Numbered from the stretch's first letter, positions 1-7,971 are shown. The stretch is DNA of 13,591 nucleotides from JBMNHG01 sp045627705 (GCA_045627705.1 JAZQOE010000065.1:1-13591), one strand, 5' to 3'. Notes: a model not told the origin generated them from the letters alone. Program-made: numbers and translations.

Positions 1-1
1 C

Positions 2-208
2 AATTTCGAGCGTCGCCGTCGCGCCTTCGAACTCGCGGAGAAGAAGGGTGTCGAGCCAATCAACATCGCCCTCGCATGGGTTCTGAAGCAGCCATTCCCG
101 AGTTTCCCGATCATCGGCCCGCGCAAGCTTGCGCATCTCCAGTCGAGCCTTCGCGCGCTTGAAGTCGAACTCACCGATGAAGAATGGCGCTGGCTTGACT
201 TGATGTAG
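2..208 (+). CDS. Aldo/keto reductase, C-terminal fragment (5' end outside window)
   Basis: The last 68 codons of an aldo/keto reductase run in frame from base 2 to the TAG at 206-208. The visible part reads as the final helices and cofactor-phosphate region of the (beta/alpha)8 barrel: INIALAWVLKQP, then FPIIGPRKLAHLQSSLRAL, then the closing LTDEEWRWLD. In this family the IIGPR-type segment and the following helix hold the 2'-phosphate and adenine of NADP(H). The enzymes reduce aldehydes, ketones or sugars in the cytoplasm. The N-terminal catalytic Asp/Tyr/Lys/His tetrad lies outside the window, so activity and substrate cannot be judged. This is the only plus-strand gene here, and it converges on the large secreted-protein gene 47 bp away. 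A clear terminator between them was not found. The family call is firm; the subfamily is not. Confidence 0.88.
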   Translation, partial: NFERRRRAFELAEKKGVEPINIALAWVLKQPFPSFPIIGPRKLAHLQSSLRALEVELTDEEWRWLDLM

Positions 209-214
209 CGGGGC

Positions 215-235
215 GGTAAGAAGTAAGAGGTGTGA
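215..235. repeat. Degenerate tandem heptamer array (GGTAAGA-like), three units
   Basis: Between the convergent stop codons lie three adjacent 7-bp units: GGTAAGA (215-221), AGTAAGA (222-228) and GGTGTGA (229-235). They resemble the cleaner GGTAGGA/GGTAAAA units at 12147-12188. Alone this would be too degenerate to call. The shared period, consensus and intergenic position make it plausible as an eroded member of the same family. No terminator-like hairpin with a T-run is visible in the 47-bp gap. Confidence 0.45.
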
Positions 236-255
236 CGAAACGGGGGACGCGTGTC

Positions 256-3200
256 CTAATGGATCATCACGATCCTGCCTGATGAGGCTGGAATCGGCAG
301 AGCGACCTGGAGTATTCCCGCCTTGTCTGTACCTGTTTCCAGGACAGTGCCATCGTCGAGTGAAATCGCACGTGATGCATTGGCGGACGCATTGTGGAAG
401 AATTCTGGCTTGATCGTGATTTCGGCAATGCCTCCTTCGTCGCCTTCCCGGCAGACTGAAAGGAATAGAGCGCCGTGCGAGACAAACGGACAAACCGCAA
501 TGCCGGGATTGACCGTGAGTGGTTTGCCTGTGAGTTCGTCGATGTGTGACTTTAGTTCCGCTGACGCAACTGCCGTAAGCGTCGCCGGGGCTTTGCGGTA
601 TGTCGCCAATCCGCCAAGGCCATCTTGCGCGGTTCGCTCTTCCGCAAAGATTTCATCAGCCCGCGGATTCGACAGGGTAGGGTGGATGTCGCCGATTGCG
701 ACAAGTGTCGAACCGCGTTTCTGCGCGGCGATTGCGGCATCGAGTTCCCAGTCTTCCCAGTTCCATGGATTGGCGAGGAGAAGCGGTGCGTTGCCTTTCC
801 ATTCCTTGAGGGCATCCGTGGATGTCACGAATGAAATCGGCAGTCCCTGCTTCGCAAGGCCGGTGTAGATGTCGCGGCAGAAATCAATGATGTCCGTTTC
901 ACCGTTCGATGCGTGGATACCAAAACCGAGACGCCCCATTCGCTCGCCCATGCGGCGTTCTTGTCCGCGCCAGGAAACAACGATGCCACAGCCTGTCGCC
1001 TCTTCGGGGCGGAGCTGCGTGACAAGGTTGTGCACACGGCAACGGATCTCGTGATCGCGTGCGGTGTAGCGCATTCCATGATACCCTTGCGAAGCGAAGC
1101 CGTTTTCATGGTATGGCTTGAATGTCCCTTCGAGGTCGATGCGACCGAGAAAGTATGTCGCATACCATTGGCGGCGTGCGACATCGTTGTCGCCATTCGA
1201 TGCGAACCACCAGCGGTTTTCCTCGGAGTTGACCCAGCCCCACTCGTCGTATGCTCCGCTGCGCAGATTCGGGTTCGCGGCGACGATTCCCATGCGCGTA
1301 CCGAGCGTCCACCACAGGTCCTGGTTGTATAAGTCCCAGAAAAGATCCGTGCCGACACCCACATGCGTCTTCGCCAAATCGGCGCCGAGCTGTCCGCCGA
1401 CAAGCGGGAAGCTGCCATGGGTGCGGACGACCATCCCATATCCGCGATCCTCGAAGAAGCCTTGAGTGATGAGGACTTCGTCGGCATAGCGGCGCATATT
1501 GTATGTCTGCCAGTCGTCGCCATGCTTTTCGCGGATTTCCTTCACGATTGTGTCGCGCGAGCGCGCTTCGATTCCAGGCTTGCCTTGCTTGCGCAGCCAG
1601 TGGTCGAAGTCAACAAACACATCCCACGAGAAGCAAGTCGCGACATTTACGCCATTCCAGCGGTCGGAGAGGGAGAAGAAGAGGCCTTTCGAATCCCGTT
1701 TGAATCGCGGCTCGCCCGCCATGAGTCTCCCGAGGTACGATCTTGCGACCCACTTCCATGTGTATTCGCCATTCGGGAAGCTGCGCCAGGGATTCGTGTA
1801 GTGTGTGGCGGCCGTCGCGCTTGCGAAAAGCCGCGCGGGGTTGTCGCGATTTCTCGATCCGATTTCCATCAGGTCAAGCGAGTAGGCCCAAAGCTTGTCG
1901 TGGGTGCCGCCCCAACCCTGTGTCCACTTGCCCATGCCAAGCCCGAAGCTATCGGCGGAGCGCCATCCCGGCGAGCAGAGCAAGCCGGCTTCGCTCCAGT
2001 CGGAGGGGATTGTCGGGATGATCTTTGTGCCGTCTTCAGGGATGAACATTACATTGAAGTCGCGAGTAGCGAGAATCGTTTCACCTTCGCGCAGGATGAA
2101 GCGGTAGCGCATCGGGCCAAAGTGTCCGAGCGGTTCGAGATCGACTTCCGCAATGCGTTCTGCGCACACGGGGATTTCGCCGACATCGATTCTGCGACGT
2201 TCGACATTGTCGGAAACAAGATCGCATGCCTCGATTTCAAGCGTAGCATTCGCAATGGCTTTTGCGCCGGCAATATCGCCGGCCCATCCCCACGCCTCCC
2301 ATTCGACTAGCGAGCAGTTCGAATCGAAACCGCGGTTTGGTTCGTGGCGCACCGCTGGATCAAGATCGGTTACTCGCAGTTCAAGCGCCCGGATTGGCGC
2401 GGAAGGCGCACCGAAAATGCGCTCCCACCTTGTACGCAGGGAACAGGTGTCGGAGAAGTCAACATTTTCCGCGGAAGCGAGTGATGTGCCGTCTGTGGCA
2501 TCGGCCGCGGCCTTGCCAATGATGTCGAAAGTGCGCGGGTTGTTGCGGAACCAGTAGCGGTAGTTTCCTCCGCCGATGAGACGGACTCCAGCGATGCGCA
2601 CTGGTTCATCCCATGCGAGCATTGCGCGTTGCTCGGCTGCGGAACGTCCAGCCCAAATCGCGTGGATCGGCATTTTGTCCCGTCCGAAGGCGATGCTCGC
2701 GGAGGCGTCGTTCAAGCCTGGCGCAGTTGGGTTTTCGCTCCAGTTAAGGTCGATTGCCTTTGCAAGCGGGGCGATATTCGCGAAGTGGTTGCGGAGGCGC
2801 AGGCGCAGTTTTGGTGCGGTGTTTGGCCTGTACACGTAGCGATAGGCGATGATGCCATCGACATCCTCACGCGGACGCGGTGCGGGGTCGAGTTCGCCGA
2901 TGTTGGATTCATCCTCTTCGATTGCGATAGAGAAGGGCATGCGGGCGTCATCAAATGCCCACGCATTCGGAGCGGAGTAGTTTATCTTGTCATCTGGTTC
3001 CTTCGGCCCGAATGGCAGTTTGGCAAGGTGTGCCGCCCATTCCGCATAGTGCGGGGAAGTGCGGGCAAGCGAATCTTCAAAGTCGCCTGCGAAAAGCACG
3101 ATGCGGGTGTTTTCGACATCGGCGTCGATCAGCACGGGTAGCGTGGACTCGTTCGCGCAGCGCGCAATCACCGAAGTGCGAATGAATCGCCTTGGATCGC

Positions 3201-4293
3201 GGAGGTAGTTTCCCGGTTCGTATGCGAGAAGCGGGCTTTCGATCGGTGCGCCTGGGAGGTGGAAGTCGAAGCGCGAGCCAAATGCGATTGCACCGTCGAT
3301 GCCCTTTGTGACAATGTCGCACGCCGTGCGGCGCAGGCGTTGGTGTAGCGGCCACGTGTTGATCGGGAATATGTCGCGGATTGGTTGCGCGATTTCTGCA
3401 TTCGCAAGGCGGGCACCGAGAAAAAGCGGCGCGCCGTTTTTTGCGAGGTCCGCGACACGTTGCGCTTCTTTTTCTGGCATGGCGAAGGAACTCGCATAAA
3501 CGGCTGCGACTTCTTCGTCGGCTGCTGGATCAAGTCCAACGCGCGCGTGGAATCCGAGGTCGCGCCATGCGCCGATAAATGGGGCGGGAGGAAGGGCATC
3601 GGTGCAAAGCACGACTTTCTTGGACGCGGTGTCGGAAGCACTCGCGCCCTTCGTGATGTGCGCCACGGCGAAGTCGCGGACTTCCGTTGTCTCTGGCGAC
3701 GCATTTGAATCGACTCGCACCCGCACGGAGAATGTGATGGAACTGATTTTGTTCGCGCCCGCCGAGGGCCAGATGCGGAATCGGGTGTGGGGGACTGTTT
3801 CGCCGATCGAAAGTTCATCGCCGGCCATGAAGGAGGCGTCGAGCGAAAGCGGTGCAGGGCGGCACTGTACGGGGAAGCGCGGACGGTTCCGTCCGTCCAG
3901 CGAAATCGACAGGTCGATTGAAACGAGGCGTGTGCTGGTTCGGGCGCGGCGGATTGAACCGAGAACGGTGAAGTCTTCCGGTTCACTGTCGGTGGGACGT
4001 GCCAGGACATCGTTGATCGCGGACACGATTTCCGAATCCGGACCGAAGCGGATGTCAAAACGCGGCGCGCTGTTTCCGACGCGCCCCTTGGACGTGTCGG
4101 TGAATTGCCATGTGCCGTTTTCGGCAACCAATTGCCCGCCGGATTCAGCGGTATCTTCTGTCATCGACAGCGTCGCAGTGTCGGCAAAAGGATTATCCAA
4201 TGTCTCGTTTGGGGCGAGCATTGCCGTCTGCGCGGCAAACAGGGAACCGCCTGCGAAGAGAAACGCAGTGCAAAGGGGCAGGAGGTGTTTCAT
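256..4293 (-). CDS. Large secreted multidomain protein, glycoside-hydrolase-like (family not recognised)
   Basis: A 1345-residue protein. I start it at the ATG at 4291-4293 because this gives a classic signal peptide: MKHLL, a hydrophobic core, and a likely cut after LFA or FAAQTA near residues 20-24. The frame stays open upstream, but that segment is basic and unlike a leader. No Shine-Dalgarno sequence is evident before the ATG. Residues 230-420 look like an alpha/beta, ThuA/amidotransferase-like fold. Residues 540-670 resemble an F5/8 type C (galactose-binding-like) module, with AMLAWDEPVRIAGVRLIGGG and a closing VEWEAWGW. Residues 760-1095 are rich in Trp, Tyr and His (WTQGWGGTHDKLWAY, DLFWDLYNQDLWW, YDEWGW) and could be a barrel-type catalytic domain. 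Residues 1095-1235 (GCGIVVSW...) resemble the amidotransferase-like domain of GH42-type enzymes. A role in polysaccharide breakdown is inferred, and I cannot name catalytic residues. It lies 79 bp after the TMEM43-family gene. Confidence 0.7.
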   Translation of the reverse strand: MKHLLPLCTAFLFAGGSLFAAQTAMLAPNETLDNPFADTATLSMTEDTAESGGQLVAENGTWQFTDTSKGRVGNSAPRFDIRFGPDSEIVSAINDVLARPTDSEPEDFTVLGSIRRARTSTRLVSIDLSISLDGRNRPRFPVQCRPAPLSLDASFMAGDELSIGETVPHTRFRIWPSAGANKISSITFSVRVRVDSNASPETTEVRDFAVAHITKGASASDTASKKVVLCTDALPPAPFIGAWRDLGFHARVGLDPAADEEVAAVYASSFAMPEKEAQRVADLAKNGAPLFLGARLANAEIAQPIRDIFPINTWPLHQRLRRTACDIVTKGIDGAIAFGSRFDFHLPGAPIESPLLAYEPGNYLRDPRRFIRTSVIARCANESTLPVLIDADVENTRIVLFAGDFEDSLARTSPHYAEWAAHLAKLPFGPKEPDDKINYSAPNAWAFDDARMPFSIAIEEDESNIGELDPAPRPREDVDGIIAYRYVYRPNTAPKLRLRLRNHFANIAPLAKAIDLNWSENPTAPGLNDASASIAFGRDKMPIHAIWAGRSAAEQRAMLAWDEPVRIAGVRLIGGGNYRYWFRNNPRTFDIIGKAAADATDGTSLASAENVDFSDTCSLRTRWERIFGAPSAPIRALELRVTDLDPAVRHEPNRGFDSNCSLVEWEAWGWAGDIAGAKAIANATLEIEACDLVSDNVERRRIDVGEIPVCAERIAEVDLEPLGHFGPMRYRFILREGETILATRDFNVMFIPEDGTKIIPTIPSDWSEAGLLCSPGWRSADSFGLGMGKWTQGWGGTHDKLWAYSLDLMEIGSRNRDNPARLFASATAATHYTNPWRSFPNGEYTWKWVARSYLGRLMAGEPRFKRDSKGLFFSLSDRWNGVNVATCFSWDVFVDFDHWLRKQGKPGIEARSRDTIVKEIREKHGDDWQTYNMRRYADEVLITQGFFEDRGYGMVVRTHGSFPLVGGQLGADLAKTHVGVGTDLFWDLYNQDLWWTLGTRMGIVAANPNLRSGAYDEWGWVNSEENRWWFASNGDNDVARRQWYATYFLGRIDLEGTFKPYHENGFASQGYHGMRYTARDHEIRCRVHNLVTQLRPEEATGCGIVVSWRGQERRMGERMGRLGFGIHASNGETDIIDFCRDIYTGLAKQGLPISFVTSTDALKEWKGNAPLLLANPWNWEDWELDAAIAAQKRGSTLVAIGDIHPTLSNPRADEIFAEERTAQDGLGGLATYRKAPATLTAVASAELKSHIDELTGKPLTVNPGIAVCPFVSHGALFLSVCREGDEGGIAEITIKPEFFHNASANASRAISLDDGTVLETGTDKAGILQVALPIPASSGRIVMIH

Positions 4294-4372
4294 TACGCGG
4301 TGGTCTGTTTTGTCGTTGCGATCGAAAGAGCCGACGCGACTGACCGCGGTGCGAAGCCTTGCAGGCAGTTTG

Positions 4373-5644
4373 TTACGCTTTGGCGGCGGAGCCCTTCTTG
4401 CGAAGGGCGAGGACAATCAGCGCCACGGCGACGACGAGCAGTGGAATCGCGATGAGCGGGCGGTATGCGACCCATGCGAGGGCGATTGTTGCAAGGGCGC
4501 ATGCGGCCGCCACGAGTCCCGCGACAAGCGAGATGCCGCCGGAGACGATTCGGTTGACGAGCGGGATCACATCGACAAGCACCGCAAGCGGGGAAAGGAT
4601 GGAACGGAGTCCGAAGAACATAAGAAGGAAGCCAACGATGCGCAGGATGCGGGTGAGCATCTTGTTTGAATTCTGGGCATCGGTGAACATCTCTTCGGCG
4701 GTGGCCACACCATCGCGCTGGAGAGAGATGGCCTTGCCGTCAGATGCCTTCCATGGCGCGAAGCTGCTGCCGGACTGTGCTTCGACAATCGAAATCTCAT
4801 GGGGCTCGACAACAGTGAAGGTAATGCGGAGATCGCCGATTTCAGGCTGCGTCGACACCTGGCGGTACTGCGCTGGTGCTGCTGCCGTCGCAACGGCATT
4901 GGTTCCAGTTGCCCCGGTCGCCGAAGAAGTACCGTTTGTCGCGACATTCGAGTCCGCAAGCGGTGCGATAGGTGCTGGCGCGACTCCTGGAACATAGATT
5001 GCGCCATTCACGAGTTGCGCGCCGGCGAGGGCCTCGGGAAGGACGTAGTCCGGGGCGAAGGCAAGGGAGTGGCTGCCGTGGATATGGTGGATATTGCTTT
5101 CGGAAAGGGTGAATGCGCCGAGGGTCACGCGGTCGGAATAGACCTCGCGATCCTCAAAGCGCTGTACGCCGTAACCATTGTCGTGGCCCGCTTCCTTGAA
5201 ACCCGAGGAATCAACCTTTTCATCGCACCATTCCTTCGAGTAGGTGTATGTGATCTTTTCCTTTTCCTTGCCATCGACGGTGATGGTCTCGTGTTCTTCG
5301 TCTTCGACCCACTGGAAAACCTCGACCTTGCGGGTGAGACGAACTGCGGTCGATGAGATTCCGAAATCGTCGTCGGAAAGCGCACCGTCAACGGAGACCA
5401 TGCCCGAGACATGGACTAGCTTGCCTTCGTTCGCGGGATCGACGGCGTCGGAGGAAACGCTCACTACCGCGCCAGAGCCTTCGGCGAGACGCTTGGCGGT
5501 CTTCACTGCGCGCCCTTCGTTCCAGAAGAGCAGGGGGAAGCCAAGGAGGAAGATGATGAATCCGGAAACGATTCCCTTGAAAGACGCTCCGAGGTGCTTG
5601 AACCAGTTGAGCTTGTTGATGTCCCTGATTTCGGTGACTGCCAT
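4373..5644 (-). CDS. TMEM43-family membrane protein
   Basis: A 423-residue membrane protein matching the TMEM43 (LUMA) family. After a short N-terminus comes a membrane segment (about 23-41) leading into the hallmark FLLGFPLLFWNEGRAVKTAK. This is followed by GAVVSVSSDAVDPANEGKLVHVSG (about 58-81), typical of bacterial members. A large soluble domain (about 80-320) is followed by roughly four hydrophobic segments (331-352, 352-368, 369-393, 395-414) and a basic tail. The bacterial function is not established; the eukaryotic homologue sits in the ER and inner nuclear membrane. Residues 220-262 form a low-complexity Pro/Ala/Thr/Asn/Gly stretch inside the soluble domain, probably a flexible linker or local insertion. 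The ATG at 5644 has a good AAGGAG seven bases upstream. It may be co-transcribed with the downstream secreted-protein gene, but the 79-bp gap leaves this open. Confidence 0.85.
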   Translation of the reverse strand: MAVTEIRDINKLNWFKHLGASFKGIVSGFIIFLLGFPLLFWNEGRAVKTAKRLAEGSGAVVSVSSDAVDPANEGKLVHVSGMVSVDGALSDDDFGISSTAVRLTRKVEVFQWVEDEEHETITVDGKEKEKITYTYSKEWCDEKVDSSGFKEAGHDNGYGVQRFEDREVYSDRVTLGAFTLSESNIHHIHGSHSLAFAPDYVLPEALAGAQLVNGAIYVPGVAPAPIAPLADSNVATNGTSSATGATGTNAVATAAAPAQYRQVSTQPEIGDLRITFTVVEPHEISIVEAQSGSSFAPWKASDGKAISLQRDGVATAEEMFTDAQNSNKMLTRILRIVGFLLMFFGLRSILSPLAVLVDVIPLVNRIVSGGISLVAGLVAAACALATIALAWVAYRPLIAIPLLVVAVALIVLALRKKGSAAKA

Positions 5645-5677
5645 GATGCTTCTCCTTGGTTGAGACCCCTAGTGACG

Positions 5678-5713
5678 AACGGCGCGCCGCGGAAAAGCGG
5701 CGCGCCGTTTTTT
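5678..5713 (+). terminator. 13-bp perfect GC-rich hairpin with T-run on the plus strand
   Basis: Arms at 5678-5690 (AACGGCGCGCCGC) and 5697-5709 are perfectly complementary around a GGAAAA loop. On the plus strand a run of six T follows (5708-5713). By shape this is an intrinsic terminator for plus-strand transcription. The genes on both sides read on the minus strand, where the hairpin is preceded by six A and followed only by TTCGTC. It probably still marks the end of the Gfo/Idh/MocA transcript, as a weak terminator or a 3'-end-protecting hairpin. The T-run orientation is nevertheless opposite to that expected. Confidence 0.6.
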
Positions 5714-5726
5714 GAGACGGTTTGAA

Positions 5727-6890
5727 TTATTCTGCGAGTTTGGGGAGGTTGATCCAGGCGCGCTTCTTCGCGGACTCGAGACCCTTCTCGGCGAGCTGCA
5801 CGCCCTTGGCGCCTTCGAGGAGCGTCCAGCGGAACGGCTCATCAAGGACGACGTGACGGAGGAAGAGCTCCCATTCGACCTTGAACGCATTGTCGTAGTC
5901 GCACTGTTCGGGCATCTTCTGCCAGCCTTCGAAGAAGTTGATCGGCTGCGGGATGTCCGGGTTCCAGATCGGACGCGGCGTGGCGCCGTACGGCTGGATG
6001 TAAACATCGCGGAGCGTGGCGACGGCGGAACCCTCGGTGCCATCGACCTGGACGGTGAGGAGGTCGTCGCGGCGGACGCGTGTGCACCATGAGGAGTTGA
6101 AGTGCACGATCACGCCATTCTCAAGTTCAAAAGTCGAGTACGCCGCATCGTCGGCCGTGCACTTGTAGGGCTTGCCCTGCTCGTCGATGCGCTGCTTGAT
6201 GTGGGTGGCGGTCGTGCAATCGACGGCCTTGATGGGTCCGAAGACGTTGTCGATCAGGTAGCGCCAGTGGCAGAGCATGTCGATCACCATGCCGCCGCCC
6301 TCTTCCTTGCGGTAGTTCCAGGAGGGGCGCTGCGAGGGAACGGTGTCGCCCTCGAAGACCCAGTAGCCGAACTCGCCCTTGACGGAGAAGATTTCGCCGA
6401 AGAAGCCGCGGTCGATAAGAGACTTGAGCTTGAGGAAGCCGGGGAGCCAGAGCTTGTCCTGGACGACGCCGTTTTTCACGCCGGCCTTCTTCGCGAGCCT
6501 GTAGAGTTCGTATGCGTCCTTGGTATTAGTGGCGGTTGGCTTCTCGCAGTAGATGTGCTTGCCGGCCTTGATTGCCTTCTTCACTGCGTCGAGACGGAGG
6601 TTGGTGCCCTGCGCGTCGAAATAGACGGGATATGCGGGATCCTTGAGGACGGAATCGAGGTCCGTCGTCCACTTCGCGATTCCGGAGCGCTCGGCAAGCT
6701 TCTGGAGCTTGAGCGGATTGCGGCCGACGAGGATTGGATCGGGCATGATGGTCTCGGTCGGCGAGACCTTGACACCGCCTTGCTTGATGATCGGGACGAT
6801 CGAGCGAAGGAGGTGCTGGTTCGTGCCCATGCGTCCGGTGACGCCGTTCATGATAATGCCGACCGTGTGGACGACTGGCTTCTTTTCCAT
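5727..6890 (-). CDS. Gfo/Idh/MocA family NAD(P)-dependent oxidoreductase
   Basis: A 387-residue cytoplasmic dehydrogenase-like protein. The N-terminal Rossmann part has a glycine-rich nucleotide loop (GIIMNGVTGRMG, about 11-22). The signature AGKHIYCEKPTATN (about 109-122) holds the family's conserved EKP, with the likely catalytic Lys at 117. The C-terminal alpha/beta domain has GGGMVIDMLCHWRYL (198-212), with the Asp204 and His208 positions usual for substrate binding. Known members oxidise, reduce, epimerise or dehydrate sugars, inositols or sugar acids; the substrate cannot be read from the sequence. I chose the ATG at 6890 because AAAGGA lies about 7 bases upstream and family homology begins there, although the frame is open to 7046. 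It lies 40 bp after the cupin gene, and the two probably share a transcript. Confidence 0.92.
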   Translation of the reverse strand: MEKKPVVHTVGIIMNGVTGRMGTNQHLLRSIVPIIKQGGVKVSPTETIMPDPILVGRNPLKLQKLAERSGIAKWTTDLDSVLKDPAYPVYFDAQGTNLRLDAVKKAIKAGKHIYCEKPTATNTKDAYELYRLAKKAGVKNGVVQDKLWLPGFLKLKSLIDRGFFGEIFSVKGEFGYWVFEGDTVPSQRPSWNYRKEEGGGMVIDMLCHWRYLIDNVFGPIKAVDCTTATHIKQRIDEQGKPYKCTADDAAYSTFELENGVIVHFNSSWCTRVRRDDLLTVQVDGTEGSAVATLRDVYIQPYGATPRPIWNPDIPQPINFFEGWQKMPEQCDYDNAFKVEWELFLRHVVLDEPFRWTLLEGAKGVQLAEKGLESAKKRAWINLPKLAE

Positions 6891-6930
6891 GGTGGATTCC
6901 TTTTGGATTCGCGGTTGAAACTGTCCGGGC

Positions 6931-7383
6931 TTACGCCTGGGGCTTGTCGGTGCACTGCGGGAACTGGGCGCCCTTGGGGAGCGGTGGGACATCGATGCCG
7001 GCCTTGGGGAGTGTGCCAGCGAGTTCCTGCTTCCAATGATCGACATTGCCGGCGGGGCCGTATGTGTAGATCATGTGGAGTGGGGTATCGCCCTTGTTGC
7101 TGAGCTGGTGATAGACCTTGCTGGGAATATAGACCGCCATGCCGGGGCGAAGTTCGGCGACTTCGTCGCCAAGGCACATCTCGGCGACTCCATCAAGCAC
7201 GAGGTAAACCTCTTCCTGCTCTTGGTTGTGCCATGGAACCTGTCCGCCACGCGGTTCGAGCGTGACCATGCCGATGCTGAAGTTCGTGGCCTGGATGGGG
7301 GCGGCGCCACCGACAACGTTCTGGGTGCGGCGACGGGCGGGATAGAATTTGCCGGCGAGTTTTGCGAGGTCTGTGATGATCAT
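6931..7383 (-). CDS. Cupin domain protein
   Basis: A 150-residue single-domain cupin. Motif 1 is seen as GGQVPWHNQEQEEVYLVLDG (46-65), with His52 and Glu58 as candidate metal ligands. The second His of the usual HxH is replaced by Gln54. Motif 2 is seen as GMAVYIPSKVYHQLSN (81-96), with Pro87, His92 and Asn96. Such small cupins are usually sugar isomerases, dioxygenase-like enzymes or small-molecule binders. Here the tight linkage to a Gfo/Idh/MocA oxidoreductase suggests a step in sugar or sugar-acid metabolism (inference). The ATG at 7381-7383 has AAAGG about 8 bases upstream. Its leader carries three tandem TTATCTG heptamers, read on the coding strand, between the smpB stop and the ribosome binding site. 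No sigma70 promoter is obvious in this short gap, so transcription may come through from smpB. Confidence 0.88.
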   Translation of the reverse strand: MIITDLAKLAGKFYPARRRTQNVVGGAAPIQATNFSIGMVTLEPRGGQVPWHNQEQEEVYLVLDGVAEMCLGDEVAELRPGMAVYIPSKVYHQLSNKGDTPLHMIYTYGPAGNVDHWKQELAGTLPKAGIDVPPLPKGAQFPQCTDKPQA

Positions 7384-7403
7384 TGGAGGGCCTTTCGAGA
7401 TGA

Positions 7404-7429
7404 CAGATAACAGATAACAGATAACAGAT
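7404..7429. repeat. Tandem heptamer array, CAGATAA x3 plus partial unit
   Basis: Three perfect CAGATAA units occupy 7404-7424, followed by CAGAT (7425-7429). The array lies in the 52-bp gap between the smpB stop and the cupin start. The unit length is not a multiple of three, so its TAA falls in all three plus-strand frames. The minus strand, which carries the genes here, gets no stop codon from TTATCTG. The same unit recurs at 13370-13426. Confidence 0.9.
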
Positions 7430-7435
7430 TGCGGT

Positions 7436-7921
7436 TTATTCGCGGCCGTGGGAGGCGATTGCGCGGCGGGCTTCGCGGTCGGCGTCGCGGCGGCGCATGG
7501 TCTCGCGCTTGTCGGCCTGGTTCTTGCCGCGGCAGATGGCGACTTCCATCTTCACTATGCCGCGTGGCGTAAGATAGAGGCGAAGCGGGATGAGGGTGCA
7601 GCCCTTTTGTTCCTGTGCGGCGCGCATGCGGCGTATTTCCGTCCTGTGGAGCAATAGGCGGCGAGAGCGAAGCTGGTCATGGTTGAACCTGTTGCCGAAG
7701 GCGTATGGCGGAATCATCATCTGGTGGACCCACGCGCTTCCCTTTGGGTCAATCTGCACGTAGGCGCCAATCAAGCCGGCTTCGCCATTTCGGACAACCT
7801 TGATTTCCGTGCCAAGCAAGGCGATGCCGGCTTCGAGTTTCTCGAGAATCTCGTAGTCGTGGTGGGCCTTGCGGTTGGCGGCCAGGTTGCCGCCCTTCGT
7901 GTTTTTAGATTTGCCTGGCAT
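7436..7921 (-). CDS. smpB: SsrA-binding protein SmpB
   Basis: SmpB binds tmRNA (SsrA) and brings it to stalled ribosomes for trans-translation. From the ATG at 7921 it is 161 residues, the usual size. Family landmarks run in order: NRKAHHDYEILEKLEAGIALLGTEIKVVRNGEAGL (16-50), HDQLRSRRLLLHRTEI (81-96), KGCTLIPLRLYLTPRGIVKMEVAICRGK (106-133), and the basic tail KRETMRRRDADREARR that contacts the decoding region. An upstream in-frame GTG at 7945 would add eight residues and has an AGAGG, but 13 bases away. The family's usual N-terminal length favours the ATG, although it lacks a clear ribosome binding site. The gene follows a terminator after rpoZ, so either it has its own promoter or it relies on read-through. 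No ssrA gene is visible in the window. Confidence 0.95.
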   Translation of the reverse strand: MPGKSKNTKGGNLAANRKAHHDYEILEKLEAGIALLGTEIKVVRNGEAGLIGAYVQIDPKGSAWVHQMMIPPYAFGNRFNHDQLRSRRLLLHRTEIRRMRAAQEQKGCTLIPLRLYLTPRGIVKMEVAICRGKNQADKRETMRRRDADREARRAIASHGRE

Positions 7922-7971
7922 TGTGGAAAGATTGTCTTGCGACACTGGAATACGACGACCTCTGGTTCAAC

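Noticed and set aside
242..253. Small palindrome GGAC-GCGT-GTCC between the convergent genes, considered as a terminator
   Set aside because: The stem is only 4 bp plus a self-complementary loop, and there is no T-run on either strand.
1363..2310. A 315-codon plus-strand open frame inside the large secreted-protein gene
   Set aside because: It is antisense to a frame with a signal peptide and domain-like structure. It has no ribosome binding site or recognisable motif, and composition explains it.
4294..4372. Gap before the secreted-protein gene searched for a promoter or riboswitch
   Set aside because: No spaced sigma70 boxes, strong hairpin or ribosome binding site could be seen.
3602..4669. 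A 355-codon plus-strand open frame spanning two minus-strand genes
   Set aside because: It runs across the secreted-protein start and the end of the TMEM43-like gene. The product is low in complexity and charged at the end, with no homology I recognise.
7404..7429. Heptamer array considered as a CRISPR or IS end
   Set aside because: The units are 7 bp with no spacers, so it is not CRISPR. No transposase, terminal inverted repeat or target duplication is near.
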